Positions 15,259 to 23,057 of a stretch of DNA of 64,000 bases are shown here, in pieces. The notes beneath the pieces are model-generated. The model worked only from the letters and a program-made list of their open reading frames with translations, searched no databases and was not told where the DNA came from. The stretch is from Armatimonadota bacterium (GTDB taxonomy: Bacteria > Armatimonadota > Fimbriimonadia > Fimbriimonadales > Fimbriimonadaceae): assembly GCA_022563855.1 (NCBI GenBank), contig JADFMN010000007.1, positions 1 through 64,000 on the forward strand. The letters are read 5' to 3'. The stretch's first letter is position 1, and every line of letters begins with the position of its first letter. The translations under genes were made by a program, and so were the position numbers.

Positions 15259-15876
15259 ATGACAGCGAGGAAAGAAGTGAAGAAATATCTTTTTTCCGCT
15301 CTGGTTGGAGTGAGCGCTATATTTGGCGTTACATCGGCCAGCGCGGCCATCACGTTTGAGTTTAATACAGTAATAGCAGGAGCCCCGCAAGGGGGCCCGG
15401 TATTCGCCACTCTGCTGATCGAGGACAGCGGTGTTGACACCGTTTCGCTCACGCTCAGCCACACCGCAGATCCAGGCCAGGCAGGCGGGCAGTCGATCAA
15501 GACTTTGCTCTTGAACGTCGATCCTTTCGTCTCAGGCACAGTGACCTCTGGCAGCTCGAAATTCAAGAGCTACAGCTTCAGCGAGAACGGCAAGAACGAT
15601 TCTGGTGCGATGTTCGATTTGAGGATCGACTTCGACACCGCAATGAACAACCGTTTCTTGGCGGGCGACTCGGTTGCGATGACTGCCACCGGTACGGGCC
15701 TGACGGAGGATAGCTTCAATGCTTTCTCTGCTGGAGTTCCTTACCTAGGCATGATCCATTTCATCTCGGTCCCACCGGATCAGAATTCGGCAAAGGTCGT
15801 CGCGGTTCCTGAGCCGGCGAGCCTTTTCGCGCTAGGGCTCGGAGCAGTTGTGCTGCTACGCCGCCGCAAAAAGTAG
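15259..15876 (+). CDS. PEP-CTERM surface protein, copy 2
   Basis: 205 residues, same length as copy 1 and very similar throughout (ITFEFNTVIAGAPQGGPVFATLLIEDSGVDTVSLTLSHTAD is nearly identical). It has the same signal peptide type and the identical sorting tag VPEPASLFALGLGAVVLLRRRKK. Differences are concentrated in the N-terminal signal region and in exposed polar segments, suggesting both copies stayed under selection. The -10-like TACATT is at 15240-15245. It directly precedes the HMG-CoA lyase gene. Confidence 0.85.
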   Translation: MTARKEVKKYLFSALVGVSAIFGVTSASAAITFEFNTVIAGAPQGGPVFATLLIEDSGVDTVSLTLSHTADPGQAGGQSIKTLLLNVDPFVSGTVTSGSSKFKSYSFSENGKNDSGAMFDLRIDFDTAMNNRFLAGDSVAMTATGTGLTEDSFNAFSAGVPYLGMIHFISVPPDQNSAKVVAVPEPASLFALGLGAVVLLRRRKK

Positions 15877-15966
15877 CATCGGCCTTGTCCGATCGGAGGA
15901 GCGGAGTCTCATGCAAGAAAGCCTGAGGCTCCGCAATCCTGCTTTTCGACCTGCCAGAATCGAAAC

Positions 15967-16860
15967 GTGCCAAGGATCATCGAGGTCGGCCCCAGAGACG
16001 GACTGCAGAACGAGTCGCAGCCTGTCTCTACCGAGCTGAAGCTCGCGTTCATCAAGTCCCTCGCCAGCGCTGGGCTTGCCGAGATAGAAGCGACGAGCTT
16101 CGTTTCACCCCGCTGGGTACCCCAACTCGCCGACGCGGGCGATCTCTGGCCGCAGCTTCCCGATGGGCCGCTTTACTCTGCTCTTGTCCCAAACGCTCGC
16201 GGACTAGAAAGGGCGGTCGAATGCGGCGTGCGGCGCATTGCGATTTTCACCGCGGCAAGCGACGCATTCACCGAAAAGAACATCAACATGAGCGTTGACG
16301 AATCGCTCGCTGTTTTCGCGGATGTGATCAGCCAGTTTCGTGAATCGGTTTCTGACGGCTGGGTGCGCGGATACGTGAGCACAGCGTTCGAATGCCCATA
16401 TGCAGGGCGCATCGAGCCAGCCCAAACGGCCAGAGTGTGCGAGAGCCTGCTCGAAATCGGAGTGAACGAAGTCAGCATCGGCGACACGATCGGCGTCGCA
16501 GGCCCGAGCGAAGTCAAGCAGTTGGCAAAGTACCTCGCGGGGTCGGTGCCGCTCGACAAGACGGCGTGGCACTTTCACGACACGCGCGGGACGGCGATCG
16601 CCAACGTAGTCGCGGCACTCGACCTGGGTTACACGGCGTTCGACTCTAGCGCAGGCGGCCTGGGGGGCTGCCCATATGCGCCCGGCGCGGGCGGCAACTT
16701 GGCTACGGAAGACTTGGTCTATCTGCTTGAGCGCACCGGAGTGAACACCGGCGTTGACATGAACAAACTCGCGCGCGCTAGCCTTGATATCCTGGAGGCT
16801 CTTGGCCGCCCTGCATCTGCGAAGGCTCAGTTGGCGGCGCTGGCCCCGCCGGTTGAGTAG
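15967..16860 (+). CDS. mvaB: Hydroxymethylglutaryl-CoA lyase
   Basis: 297 residues. It cleaves HMG-CoA to acetyl-CoA and acetoacetate, the last step of leucine degradation. The TIM-barrel motifs are EVGPRDGLQNE (N-terminal Arg/Asp), EATSFVSPRWVPQLAD, HFHDTRGTAIANV (metal ligands) and GGLGGCPYAPGAGGN with the catalytic cysteine. The start is GTG, 6 nt after CAGAAT, and is confirmed by the duplicated copy of the same start at 14984. The 3' end overlaps the convergent membrane-protein gene by 83 bp. Confidence 0.93.
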   Translation: MPRIIEVGPRDGLQNESQPVSTELKLAFIKSLASAGLAEIEATSFVSPRWVPQLADAGDLWPQLPDGPLYSALVPNARGLERAVECGVRRIAIFTAASDAFTEKNINMSVDESLAVFADVISQFRESVSDGWVRGYVSTAFECPYAGRIEPAQTARVCESLLEIGVNEVSIGDTIGVAGPSEVKQLAKYLAGSVPLDKTAWHFHDTRGTAIANVVAALDLGYTAFDSSAGGLGGCPYAPGAGGNLATEDLVYLLERTGVNTGVDMNKLARASLDILEALGRPASAKAQLAALAPPVE

Positions 16861-17728
16861 CTGCGCGGTAGACGCCGTACGAAGCGAGAGATACCGCGAG
16901 TACCGCCACGCCGATAGAGGCCAAGACCTCCTGCCTCTCCATCTTGAACTCCTTCCGATTGACCAAGAGCACGACCAGACCGATCGGCACCAATGCCGGA
17001 AGCATACTGAGAGAAAATGGCCCGATGGCCGTCTCTGGCCCCAGATAGATGACGATCAGCAAGTAAGCCAGCAGAACGGGAATCAGCCATTGCACCGTCC
17101 TCTTCGCGCGCATTCCGTATCGGAACATCAAGGCGAAGAACGTCGCCGAGAAAAGCAGATCGGCTGGCCCGATGTATGCAAGGTTCTGAACCGTACCGGT
17201 AGCGGCCCCATCGACGTTCGCGCTGGGCACGGCCATGAGGAGCCGGCGCACGAGCTCTGGATTCTCGCGGAGGAAGCTGAACATCGGCGCCGACGGATTG
17301 AACACCAGGTAGATGTCGAAGCCGGCTAGAAAAATAGCGACAGGCACCATCATGTTCTTGTCCTTGATCCCGAGCGAGAGCAGTGCGCCTAGGCCCAGGC
17401 ACCAGACCAGTATTCCAGCCTGAGCGATGGCAGAGACGGCGACGATCGCAAGCCCCGAATCGGGAAGCGAACTCACGGTGATCTCGCCTCCTGCGTGTGC
17501 CAGCGCCCCCACCAAGAGGAGCCCGATCGCCAGCCCCGGCTTCCACTCGTGCGACGCTGCGCGATACAGCCCGTAGATGGCAAGCCCCAAGAACAGAACG
17601 GTGTTCAGAAGGGAAAGCGCGGGCGCGACGCCGACTGGCACTGCGATATACGCAAGCGCAATACGAAGCAGGAAAAGAACAGCGACAACTGCAAAAAAGT
17701 GAGCGAGCCCTGAACGGTTAGCGGACAT
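16778..17728 (-). CDS. Multi-spanning membrane protein of unknown function
   Basis: 316 residues from ATG 17728 (MSANRSG), with about eight or nine hydrophobic helices (for example FFAVVAVLFLLRIALAYIAV, LSLLNTVLFLGLAIYGLY, WLIPVLLAYLLIVIYLG) and a proline/glutamine-rich cytoplasmic tail (PAGPAPPTEPSQMQGGQEPPG). I do not recognise a family. Its start overlaps the end of the glycosyltransferase gene by 11 nt, so both are in one transcript. Its last 83 bp are antisense to the HMG-CoA lyase gene, which is unusual but both frames look genuine. Confidence 0.7.
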   Translation of the reverse strand: MSANRSGLAHFFAVVAVLFLLRIALAYIAVPVGVAPALSLLNTVLFLGLAIYGLYRAASHEWKPGLAIGLLLVGALAHAGGEITVSSLPDSGLAIVAVSAIAQAGILVWCLGLGALLSLGIKDKNMMVPVAIFLAGFDIYLVFNPSAPMFSFLRENPELVRRLLMAVPSANVDGAATGTVQNLAYIGPADLLFSATFFALMFRYGMRAKRTVQWLIPVLLAYLLIVIYLGPETAIGPFSLSMLPALVPIGLVVLLVNRKEFKMERQEVLASIGVAVLAVSLASYGVYRAATQPAGPAPPTEPSQMQGGQEPPGYQG

Positions 17729-18902
17729 ACGCTTCGTCCTGGTGCACTGGATGCGTACCAAGCGCGGTCGAATACACTTCCAACACGCGATCCGCCATCG
17801 CCGGCATCCCGAACTGTCGGCTGATGCGGCGGGCCCCCTCGCTCAACCGCATGTAAAGACCGTCGTTCGACAGCAGTTCCGCCAGCTTTGCCGCAATCGC
17901 GCCCGACTCGTTTCGGAGCAGATACCCGTTGACGCCTGACTCGACCGCCGAGCCCGCCCCGCCACCGCGAACGACCAACGCCGGCAGTCCGTAGGTCATC
18001 GCCTCTGCAATGACCAGACCCTGCGTCTCCGTCATCGACGCGAACGCAAAGACGTCAGACGCCGCGTAGTACGTGTCAACTTCGTGCCGAGCTACGAATC
18101 CCACGAACTTGACTCGGTCTCCGATCCCAAGCTCCCGGGCCATCCGACTGAACTCCTGCCTCGCGGGGCCGTCTCCCACCAGCCAAAACTGTAGGCGTGG
18201 GTCGTCCTTGAAGGAGGACACCATGGCCTGAAGAAGCGTGCCTAAGTTCTTCTCGTGAGCGATCCGCCCAACGTAGAGCACGATTCTGTGCTCCGCGGGG
18301 ATCGAGAGCTTCTGCCTCGCCTCAGACCTGTCGATCATCCTCGGCGTCGGGATGCCGGTTGCGATGACGGTGATCGGTCGCTTGACCGAGTGTCGCACCA
18401 GCCACCGCCTCGACGCGTCGGACGGAGTGATGACCTGTTGGACTCGATTGTAATAGTAGTTCGTGTGCTTCGCGATACGGTATCGCACGTACCGCCTCGG
18501 GGCGAACGGAAAATAGTACGCATACTTGTCGTAGTGCGTGTGGTACGTCGCGACGACGGGGATGCCGTGCGACTCCGCCCACCGAAGCCCGACGAAGCCG
18601 ACCGTGAACGGCGTGTGACAGTGGATCACGTCGAAGTTTTCACGGCGGAAGTCGCGCAGCCACGGATAGAACGGCGGTACGGCGAGCGGATAATCCTTGC
18701 TCCACGGCGTGCGGATCGAAATAAACCTGTGGGTGTTCGGGTCGATGTCGACGTGGCCGGGATACCTCGCGGTAAAAACGTGGACCGAGTGTCCGCGCCC
18801 GCGCAGCTGGCCGACGAGCGCATCGATGCTGACGGACACTCCGTTGAGGATCGGAAGCGCGCTGTCAGAGAACAGCGCTATGCTGAGCGGTCGGCCTGAC
18901 AA
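17718..18902 (-). CDS. GT4-family glycosyltransferase
   Basis: 394 residues. The N-terminal Rossmann domain has the glycine-rich start IALFSDSALPILNGVSVSIDALVGQLRGRGHSVHVFTARYPGH. The C-terminal domain has ILYVGRIAHEKNLGTLLQAM and the E-x7-E region (FASMTETQGLVIAEAMTYGLPALVV) typical of retaining GT4 enzymes. The overall order resembles diacylglycerol glucosyltransferases and phosphatidylinositol mannosyltransferases, so a membrane glycolipid is a plausible product. It lies 3 nt after a MerR-like gene and overlaps the following membrane-protein gene. Confidence 0.88.
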   Translation of the reverse strand: MSGRPLSIALFSDSALPILNGVSVSIDALVGQLRGRGHSVHVFTARYPGHVDIDPNTHRFISIRTPWSKDYPLAVPPFYPWLRDFRRENFDVIHCHTPFTVGFVGLRWAESHGIPVVATYHTHYDKYAYYFPFAPRRYVRYRIAKHTNYYYNRVQQVITPSDASRRWLVRHSVKRPITVIATGIPTPRMIDRSEARQKLSIPAEHRIVLYVGRIAHEKNLGTLLQAMVSSFKDDPRLQFWLVGDGPARQEFSRMARELGIGDRVKFVGFVARHEVDTYYAASDVFAFASMTETQGLVIAEAMTYGLPALVVRGGGAGSAVESGVNGYLLRNESGAIAAKLAELLSNDGLYMRLSEGARRISRQFGMPAMADRVLEVYSTALGTHPVHQDEAYVR

Positions 18903-18905
18903 CAG

Positions 18906-19427
18906 CTAGCTCTCCGGCAATCTGCCGTGCTCCTGGACGTGTTTGGCGACCGATGAAAGGCGGAAGCGGCGCTGCCCGCCTTTCGTCCGATGATGCTCCA
19001 GCCAACCGCGATTCGTGTACCGCCTGACGGTGGCAGGGCACACGCCGAGCAGCCGGCTCACTTGCTCCAGCGATAACTCTGGATCGACCAGCTTTCGGAT
19101 CAGCTCCTGCCTGGTTTCCCCGAACTCTCTGCTGTAGTAGTGAGACGTGACCTCGTCGTCGAAGAACTTGGCGAGAAACTCCAGGTTTTTCGGCAGGTTG
19201 GCCATCATTTCCGCCAGTTCCGGATCGATCGCGGCGACCTGATTCCCCTGTTTCGCGCTCTGCATCCGAGGCCTCGGCGCACTGAGCTTCGTCCGGCGGA
19301 ACCGCCCTTTGGGCTTTTCACCCTTGCTGCGGGCGACTTTACCGTTCTTTACATCCTTAGTCGACGATCTGTCTAAGAACGAGCCCTCAATATAGTCCAA
19401 TGGGTCAACGCTTTTTGTCTTCGCCAT
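18906..19427 (-). CDS. MerR/HTH_17-type DNA-binding protein
   Basis: 173 residues. The C-terminal ~55 residues form a MerR-like winged helix (LSLEQVSRLLGVCPATVRRYTNRGWLEHHRTKGGQRRFRLSSVAKHV). The N-terminal ~80 residues are basic, low-complexity and probably disordered (KGEKPKGRFRRTKLSAPRPRMQSAKQ). The middle (MMANLPKNLEFLAKFFDDEVTSHYYSREFGETRQELIRKL) is helical. ATG 19427 has GGAG at the right distance; TATGAT further up may be its -10 box. No ligand-binding domain is present, as in BldC-like or excisionase-like regulators. It may control the glycosyltransferase operon. Confidence 0.75.
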   Translation of the reverse strand: MAKTKSVDPLDYIEGSFLDRSSTKDVKNGKVARSKGEKPKGRFRRTKLSAPRPRMQSAKQGNQVAAIDPELAEMMANLPKNLEFLAKFFDDEVTSHYYSREFGETRQELIRKLVDPELSLEQVSRLLGVCPATVRRYTNRGWLEHHRTKGGQRRFRLSSVAKHVQEHGRLPES

Positions 19428-19486
19428 GAGTCTCCGCCACGACAATCATAACACTTGCAACGCAAGAAACACACCGCAAGTCCGAT

Positions 19487-20494
19487 TTATTTGATCAGCA
19501 TGCAGTCGCCGAAGCTCAAGAACCGGTATTTCCCGACGACCGCTTGCTCGTACGACGACATAACCTCTTTCCTGCCGGCAATCGCGGAGATCATCATGAG
19601 CATGGATGTCCGGGGCATGTGAAAGTTGGTCAGCATCGCATCGACGATCAGGAAGTTGTATCCCGGCGAAATGAAGATCTTGGTCACGGTCTCCCCCGGC
19701 GCAATCGTCTTGGGCGCCGTCGCAAAAGCCTCCAACGTTCTCGTCGTCGTCGTGCCTACCGCGACCACTCTTCCTGCGCACTCCGATACTGCGCGTGCAG
19801 TCCGCTCAGAGACCGAACACCGTTCACCGTGCATTTGGTGATCCGCGACTTTCTCAGCGGTCACCGGGCGAAACGTGTCGACGCTAACGTCGAGCGTGAC
19901 TGTCGCGGTCGCAACTCCTTTTTCACGCAGCGCGCTCAGCAGTTCGTTCGTGAAGTGCAGACCGGCAGTCGGAGCGGCGGCGCTCCCATCATGCACGCCG
20001 TAAACCGTCTGGTACCGCTCGGGGTCTTGGAGCGCGGTGTGGACGTACGGCGGCAGCGGCATCAGTCCGACCTCGCGCATCCTCTGTTCGGCTCGCGGCC
20101 CATCGATGTGCAAGAGCTTCTTCCCGCCCCCGAGGTCTTCGACGATTCGTCCAACCAGTCCGCCGTCGAACGGAACCTCGGCGCCGGGCTTCAGTTTCTT
20201 GCCCGGTCGCATGAGCGCAACGTACCGACCGTCGCCGCGACTAGAGAGAATGAGCGCTTCTACGCTGCCCCCCGTCGGCCGACGACCCAGCAGTCGCACC
20301 GCTGAAACTCTGGTGTCGTTCACGACCAGCAGATCACCCGGCTCCAGCAGATCGACGATGTCCCGGAAGTGACGGTGCTGAACAGCGCCGGAGGTTTTGT
20401 CGAGCACGAGCATCCGCGATGCGGCCCGATCGTCCAACGGGGTCTGGGCGATCAGCTCTTCGGGGAGGTCGTAGTCGAAGTCGCTCAGCTTCAA
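19487..20494 (-). CDS. queA: S-adenosylmethionine:tRNA ribosyltransferase-isomerase
   Basis: 335 residues, full length. QueA transfers the ribosyl part of SAM to preQ1-tRNA in queuosine synthesis. Recognisable segments are DFDYDLPEELIAQTPLDDRAASRMLVL (N-terminus), LLEPGDLLVVNDTRVSAVRLLGRR, GSAAAPTAGLHFTNELLSALREKGV and MLTNFHMPRTSMLMMISAIAGR. It starts inside the end of the upstream HAD hydrolase gene (4-nt ATGA overlap), so the pair is translationally coupled. Confidence 0.96.
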   Translation of the reverse strand: MKLSDFDYDLPEELIAQTPLDDRAASRMLVLDKTSGAVQHRHFRDIVDLLEPGDLLVVNDTRVSAVRLLGRRPTGGSVEALILSSRGDGRYVALMRPGKKLKPGAEVPFDGGLVGRIVEDLGGGKKLLHIDGPRAEQRMREVGLMPLPPYVHTALQDPERYQTVYGVHDGSAAAPTAGLHFTNELLSALREKGVATATVTLDVSVDTFRPVTAEKVADHQMHGERCSVSERTARAVSECAGRVVAVGTTTTRTLEAFATAPKTIAPGETVTKIFISPGYNFLIVDAMLTNFHMPRTSMLMMISAIAGRKEVMSSYEQAVVGKYRFLSFGDCMLIK

Positions 20495-21195
20495 CTACCG
20501 AGCACCTCCTGGAGCTGGGACAAGCTTGTGATGACGGAATCAGATCGCTCGTCTCTCTCGCGATCGATGAGAAATCCGCGCATCCCTACGTTCCGTGCGG
20601 CCTGCAAATCGTCGATCGGGTTATCTCCAACGTGCGCCGCATCACCGGGGTCGACGCCGAGCTTTTCGAGCGCTATGTGGAACAGGGCGGGATCGGGCTT
20701 TTCCACCCCCTCCTCGAGCGATGCGATCACTACCTCGAAGTAGTCGGACAGGCCGAACGAGCGCAGCGCCCGGTGCAGCGAATTGTCCCAGTTGCTGATA
20801 ACAGCCAGCCTGAAACCGCTCTCCGTTAGTCGATCAAGACACGGGACGACGTCGTCGTAAACGGAGAAGACTTCGGAAGAATCGCCGAACAAAAGGTTGT
20901 TCGCCTCGGTGATAACGTCGTCCGCGCGGTCCGCGGGCATGCCCGCTTCGAGCAGCCAGTCGGCGGTCAGCTCGCGCCAAAACCCGGCAAGAACCGCCTC
21001 GTCGCGCTTTAGATTCAGCTCCTTGAACTCCGGCCAGCGCGAACCCAGCTTGCGATCGTATATCTCGCCGGCGACCTGGCGGTCGAACTCGAGGCCCGCC
21101 AGCTCTGCACTGCGGACGGCCAATCGTGTTGGCTGCCAGTCCACTTTCATCAGGGTCTGGGCACAGTCGAACGTGACGACCTTGGGCGCCGTCAT
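20491..21195 (-). CDS. HAD-superfamily hydrolase
   Basis: 234 residues. The HAD motifs are VVTFDCAQTLMKVD (motif I; the second Asp of the DxD pair is replaced by Ala, with Cys next to the first), ISNWDNS (motif II Ser), the Lys in EEGVEKPDPALF (motif III) and HVGDNPIDDLQAARNVGM (motif IV acidic pair). The DxDxT motif reads DCAQT, so the general acid/base Asp is missing and phosphatase activity is uncertain. Related REG-2-like/HAD_2 hydrolases act on small phosphates. Confidence 0.8.
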   Translation of the reverse strand: MTAPKVVTFDCAQTLMKVDWQPTRLAVRSAELAGLEFDRQVAGEIYDRKLGSRWPEFKELNLKRDEAVLAGFWRELTADWLLEAGMPADRADDVITEANNLLFGDSSEVFSVYDDVVPCLDRLTESGFRLAVISNWDNSLHRALRSFGLSDYFEVVIASLEEGVEKPDPALFHIALEKLGVDPGDAAHVGDNPIDDLQAARNVGMRGFLIDRERDERSDSVITSLSQLQEVLGS

Positions 21196-21342
21196 CGTAG
21201 CGCCGCATCCAAAACTAGCTTCCGCATCCCGATCCGTCCCTAACTCGGTATCTTACTGCGCTCCCGCCGAGTCTGAGCCGAACGCAGCGCTCAAGGGTCC
21301 CGCAATATCCAGATCGCAGTAACAGCATAAGCTCTGAGGCGA

Positions 21343-21348
21343 TACACT
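21343..21348 (+). promoter_or_regulatory. -10 box TACACT, leaderless
   Basis: TACACT ends 7 nt before ATG 21356. The same hexamer at the same spacing precedes the genes starting at 540 and 39114. Confidence 0.55.
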
Positions 21349-21355
21349 ATTGATC

Positions 21356-22060
21356 ATGAGAAGGTACGCAACGGTGGTCCTGGTTGTTCTCGCGGTCCTG
21401 GCTTCAGCAGCCCCGCAACGAACGTTCACCCTTATTCGAACTCTAACGTTGCTGGAAGTATCGGTCTACGACTTGAAGGTATCGATCTCCGCAGAGGACC
21501 TCGGGCAACCAATCACTTTCAACGCGAAGCTGCACGAGCAGGTTACAGACATCAAGGAGGACGGATCGTACGTGATCGCGTCGAGCCAAACTGATCAGCA
21601 CCTGTTCGTCGGTGGGGTGGAGCAGACTGGAGTTCAGGACGAGCCGCCCGTACTGACGATATTCACGCGTTCAGGTCTGCCGATCAACGTGGCAGGTGAG
21701 TCAGCGACACCAAGTACGCTCCGGCTTGCGATCATCAACGCGATCATCGCGCCGCCGAAACCGGTGAGCGTCGGCTCCGGGTGGGCGATCGAGGTCGAAG
21801 CAAACAAGGAGACGGGGGCCGTTAGCGCCGAAATTCGGTACAGGGTGACAGGCATCGAGAAGATCGGCGACAGAGAGGTGCTCGTCGTCACGGTCAAAGG
21901 CAAAGAGCTAACCGGCGATGACCCAGCCAGCAGCGACGGCACAGCGTGGATCGACACCAGCACGTTTCAAATCGTCAAGGCGGTCTCGACGCTTAAGAAC
22001 GCGCCAATCGGCTACTTGTTGGTCGATGCGAAAGTCGAGTTTTCGCTGACCGAGGAGTGA
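21356..22060 (+). CDS. Secreted protein of unknown function
   Basis: 234 residues with a cleavable signal peptide (YATVVLVVLAVLASAAPQ) and a beta-rich mature part that includes VGSGWAIEVEANKETGAVSAEIRYRVTGIEKIGDREVLVVTVKGKEL and AWIDTSTFQIVKAVSTLKNAPI. This resembles the general layout of DUF6263-type exported proteins with a duplicated sheet, but I cannot assign it. ATG 21356 is chosen over TTG 21350 because of its distance to the -10 box. It ends 3 nt from the convergent tdk gene. Confidence 0.65.
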   Translation: MRRYATVVLVVLAVLASAAPQRTFTLIRTLTLLEVSVYDLKVSISAEDLGQPITFNAKLHEQVTDIKEDGSYVIASSQTDQHLFVGGVEQTGVQDEPPVLTIFTRSGLPINVAGESATPSTLRLAIINAIIAPPKPVSVGSGWAIEVEANKETGAVSAEIRYRVTGIEKIGDREVLVVTVKGKELTGDDPASSDGTAWIDTSTFQIVKAVSTLKNAPIGYLLVDAKVEFSLTEE

Positions 22061-22063
22061 CGC

Positions 22064-22663
22064 TCAGGCTTCTGACGCCTTGAACCGCCGCTTGCGAACT
22101 CCGCGAAGCTGGAAGCAGTTTCGGCACCTCGCCTCATACGCCTCGGTCGCGCCAATGAGGATCACCGGATCGTCCTTGTGGGCGGGCTTGCCGTCGATCG
22201 TGCGGTAGGTGTGGCTGGCGGTCGCGCCGCACTTCATGCAGATCGCCCGCAGCTTCACGACCTCGTCTGCGATCGCGAGGAGCGTCGGCATCGGTCCGAA
22301 CGGCCGTCGGCGGAAGTCTTGGTCAAGCCCAGCTAGAATGACTTCGCGACCGCTGTCTGCGAGCTCGCACACGAGATCGGCGAGCGAATCGTCGAAGAAC
22401 TGCGCCTCCTCTACACAGATGACGTCGGTGTCTTGCTTGATCGCATCGCGCAACTGCTGTACCGTTGCCACCGGCTGCGCCTCGTGATTGACGCCCATGT
22501 GGGTCACGACCATTTCTTCGTCGTACCGGCTGTCTATCTGAGGCTTGAACACCTGCACCTTCTTTTGTGCGTACAGCGCGCGGCGGGCGCGGCGGATCAG
22601 CTCCTCCGACTTCCCGGCGTACATGCTGCCGCACACGACCACGATCGAACCTGGCTGTTTCAT
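22064..22663 (-). CDS. tdk: Thymidine kinase
   Basis: 199 residues, type II thymidine kinase of the pyrimidine salvage pathway. The P-loop is GSMYAGKSEELIRR (residues ~12-25). DVICVEEAQFFDD is the Walker B/catalytic Glu region and GLDQDFRRRPFGPMPTLLAIAD is the conserved lasso support. The zinc-binding cysteines are CMKCGATASHTYR and ARCRNCFQLR. Its ATG overlaps the stop of the zinc-ribbon gene upstream, so the two are co-expressed. Confidence 0.95.
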   Translation of the reverse strand: MKQPGSIVVVCGSMYAGKSEELIRRARRALYAQKKVQVFKPQIDSRYDEEMVVTHMGVNHEAQPVATVQQLRDAIKQDTDVICVEEAQFFDDSLADLVCELADSGREVILAGLDQDFRRRPFGPMPTLLAIADEVVKLRAICMKCGATASHTYRTIDGKPAHKDDPVILIGATEAYEARCRNCFQLRGVRKRRFKASEA

Positions 22664-22965
22664 TCGTTATCCCGCTCGAACATCTCGCTCATCTCGCTCG
22701 ATATGTCATCGTCCATCGCTCGCCCGACCTCCGCCACGGCATCTCCGACGGCTTGGCCGTCGTCAGGGTCAGTCCGCTCCAGGGCGTCGGCTGCGCTCTC
22801 CACGCGCTGAGTCTCGTCCTTGCCGGTACGAAAGCCGCTGACGAGCTTCTCCAGATCAAGAGACCCGCAAGCGGTGCACGCCGGGGGTTGCGAATCTGCG
22901 ACGACTCCCGACAGCTCCGAGAACTTCTGCCCGCACGACTTGCAACGGTATTCGTACAGCGGCAT
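22660..22965 (-). CDS. FmdB-type zinc-ribbon protein
   Basis: 101 residues. MPLYEYRCKSCGQKFSE...PPACTACGSLDLEKLVSGF is the FmdB/CxxC_CxxC_SSSS ribbon with two CxxC knuckles. The acidic C-terminus ends DDISSEMSEMFERDNE. ATG 22965 begins the canonical MPLYEYRC; TATGCT 9 nt upstream may be the -10 box of a leaderless message. The family is annotated as putative regulatory proteins without a known mechanism. Confidence 0.88.
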   Translation of the reverse strand: MPLYEYRCKSCGQKFSELSGVVADSQPPACTACGSLDLEKLVSGFRTGKDETQRVESAADALERTDPDDGQAVGDAVAEVGRAMDDDISSEMSEMFERDNE

Positions 22966-23006
22966 CGCGTTCAGAGCATACCGTCGCAACCCGGATATTT
23001 CTAACA

Positions 23007-23036
23007 GCGAGGGCCGCCCGGACGGGCGGCCCTCGC
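23007..23036. terminator. Perfect 14-bp stem hairpin
   Basis: GCGAGGGCCGCCCG, a 2-nt centre, then its exact complement. It lies between the end of the lipoprotein gene (minus, 23058) and the zinc-ribbon gene start. It is positioned as the terminator of the former, although no strong T-run follows. Confidence 0.6.
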
Positions 23037-23057
23037 AAGTGCGGTTACGCGACCGTA

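Larger units (their letters stand above)
13998..15990 (+). repeat. ~1 kb tandem duplication (two units)
   Basis: Unit 1 runs from the last ~24 codons of the biotin carrier gene through the spacer and first PEP-CTERM gene. Unit 2 starts at about 15005 with a copy of the same biotin-carrier tail and runs through the second PEP-CTERM gene to the first codons of HMG-CoA lyase (15967). The lyase start is itself copied at 14984 at the end of unit 1. The spacers 14070-14279 and 15074-15258 align along most of their length (for example GGCGGAC(A/G)ATCAGATAG). Confidence 0.85.
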
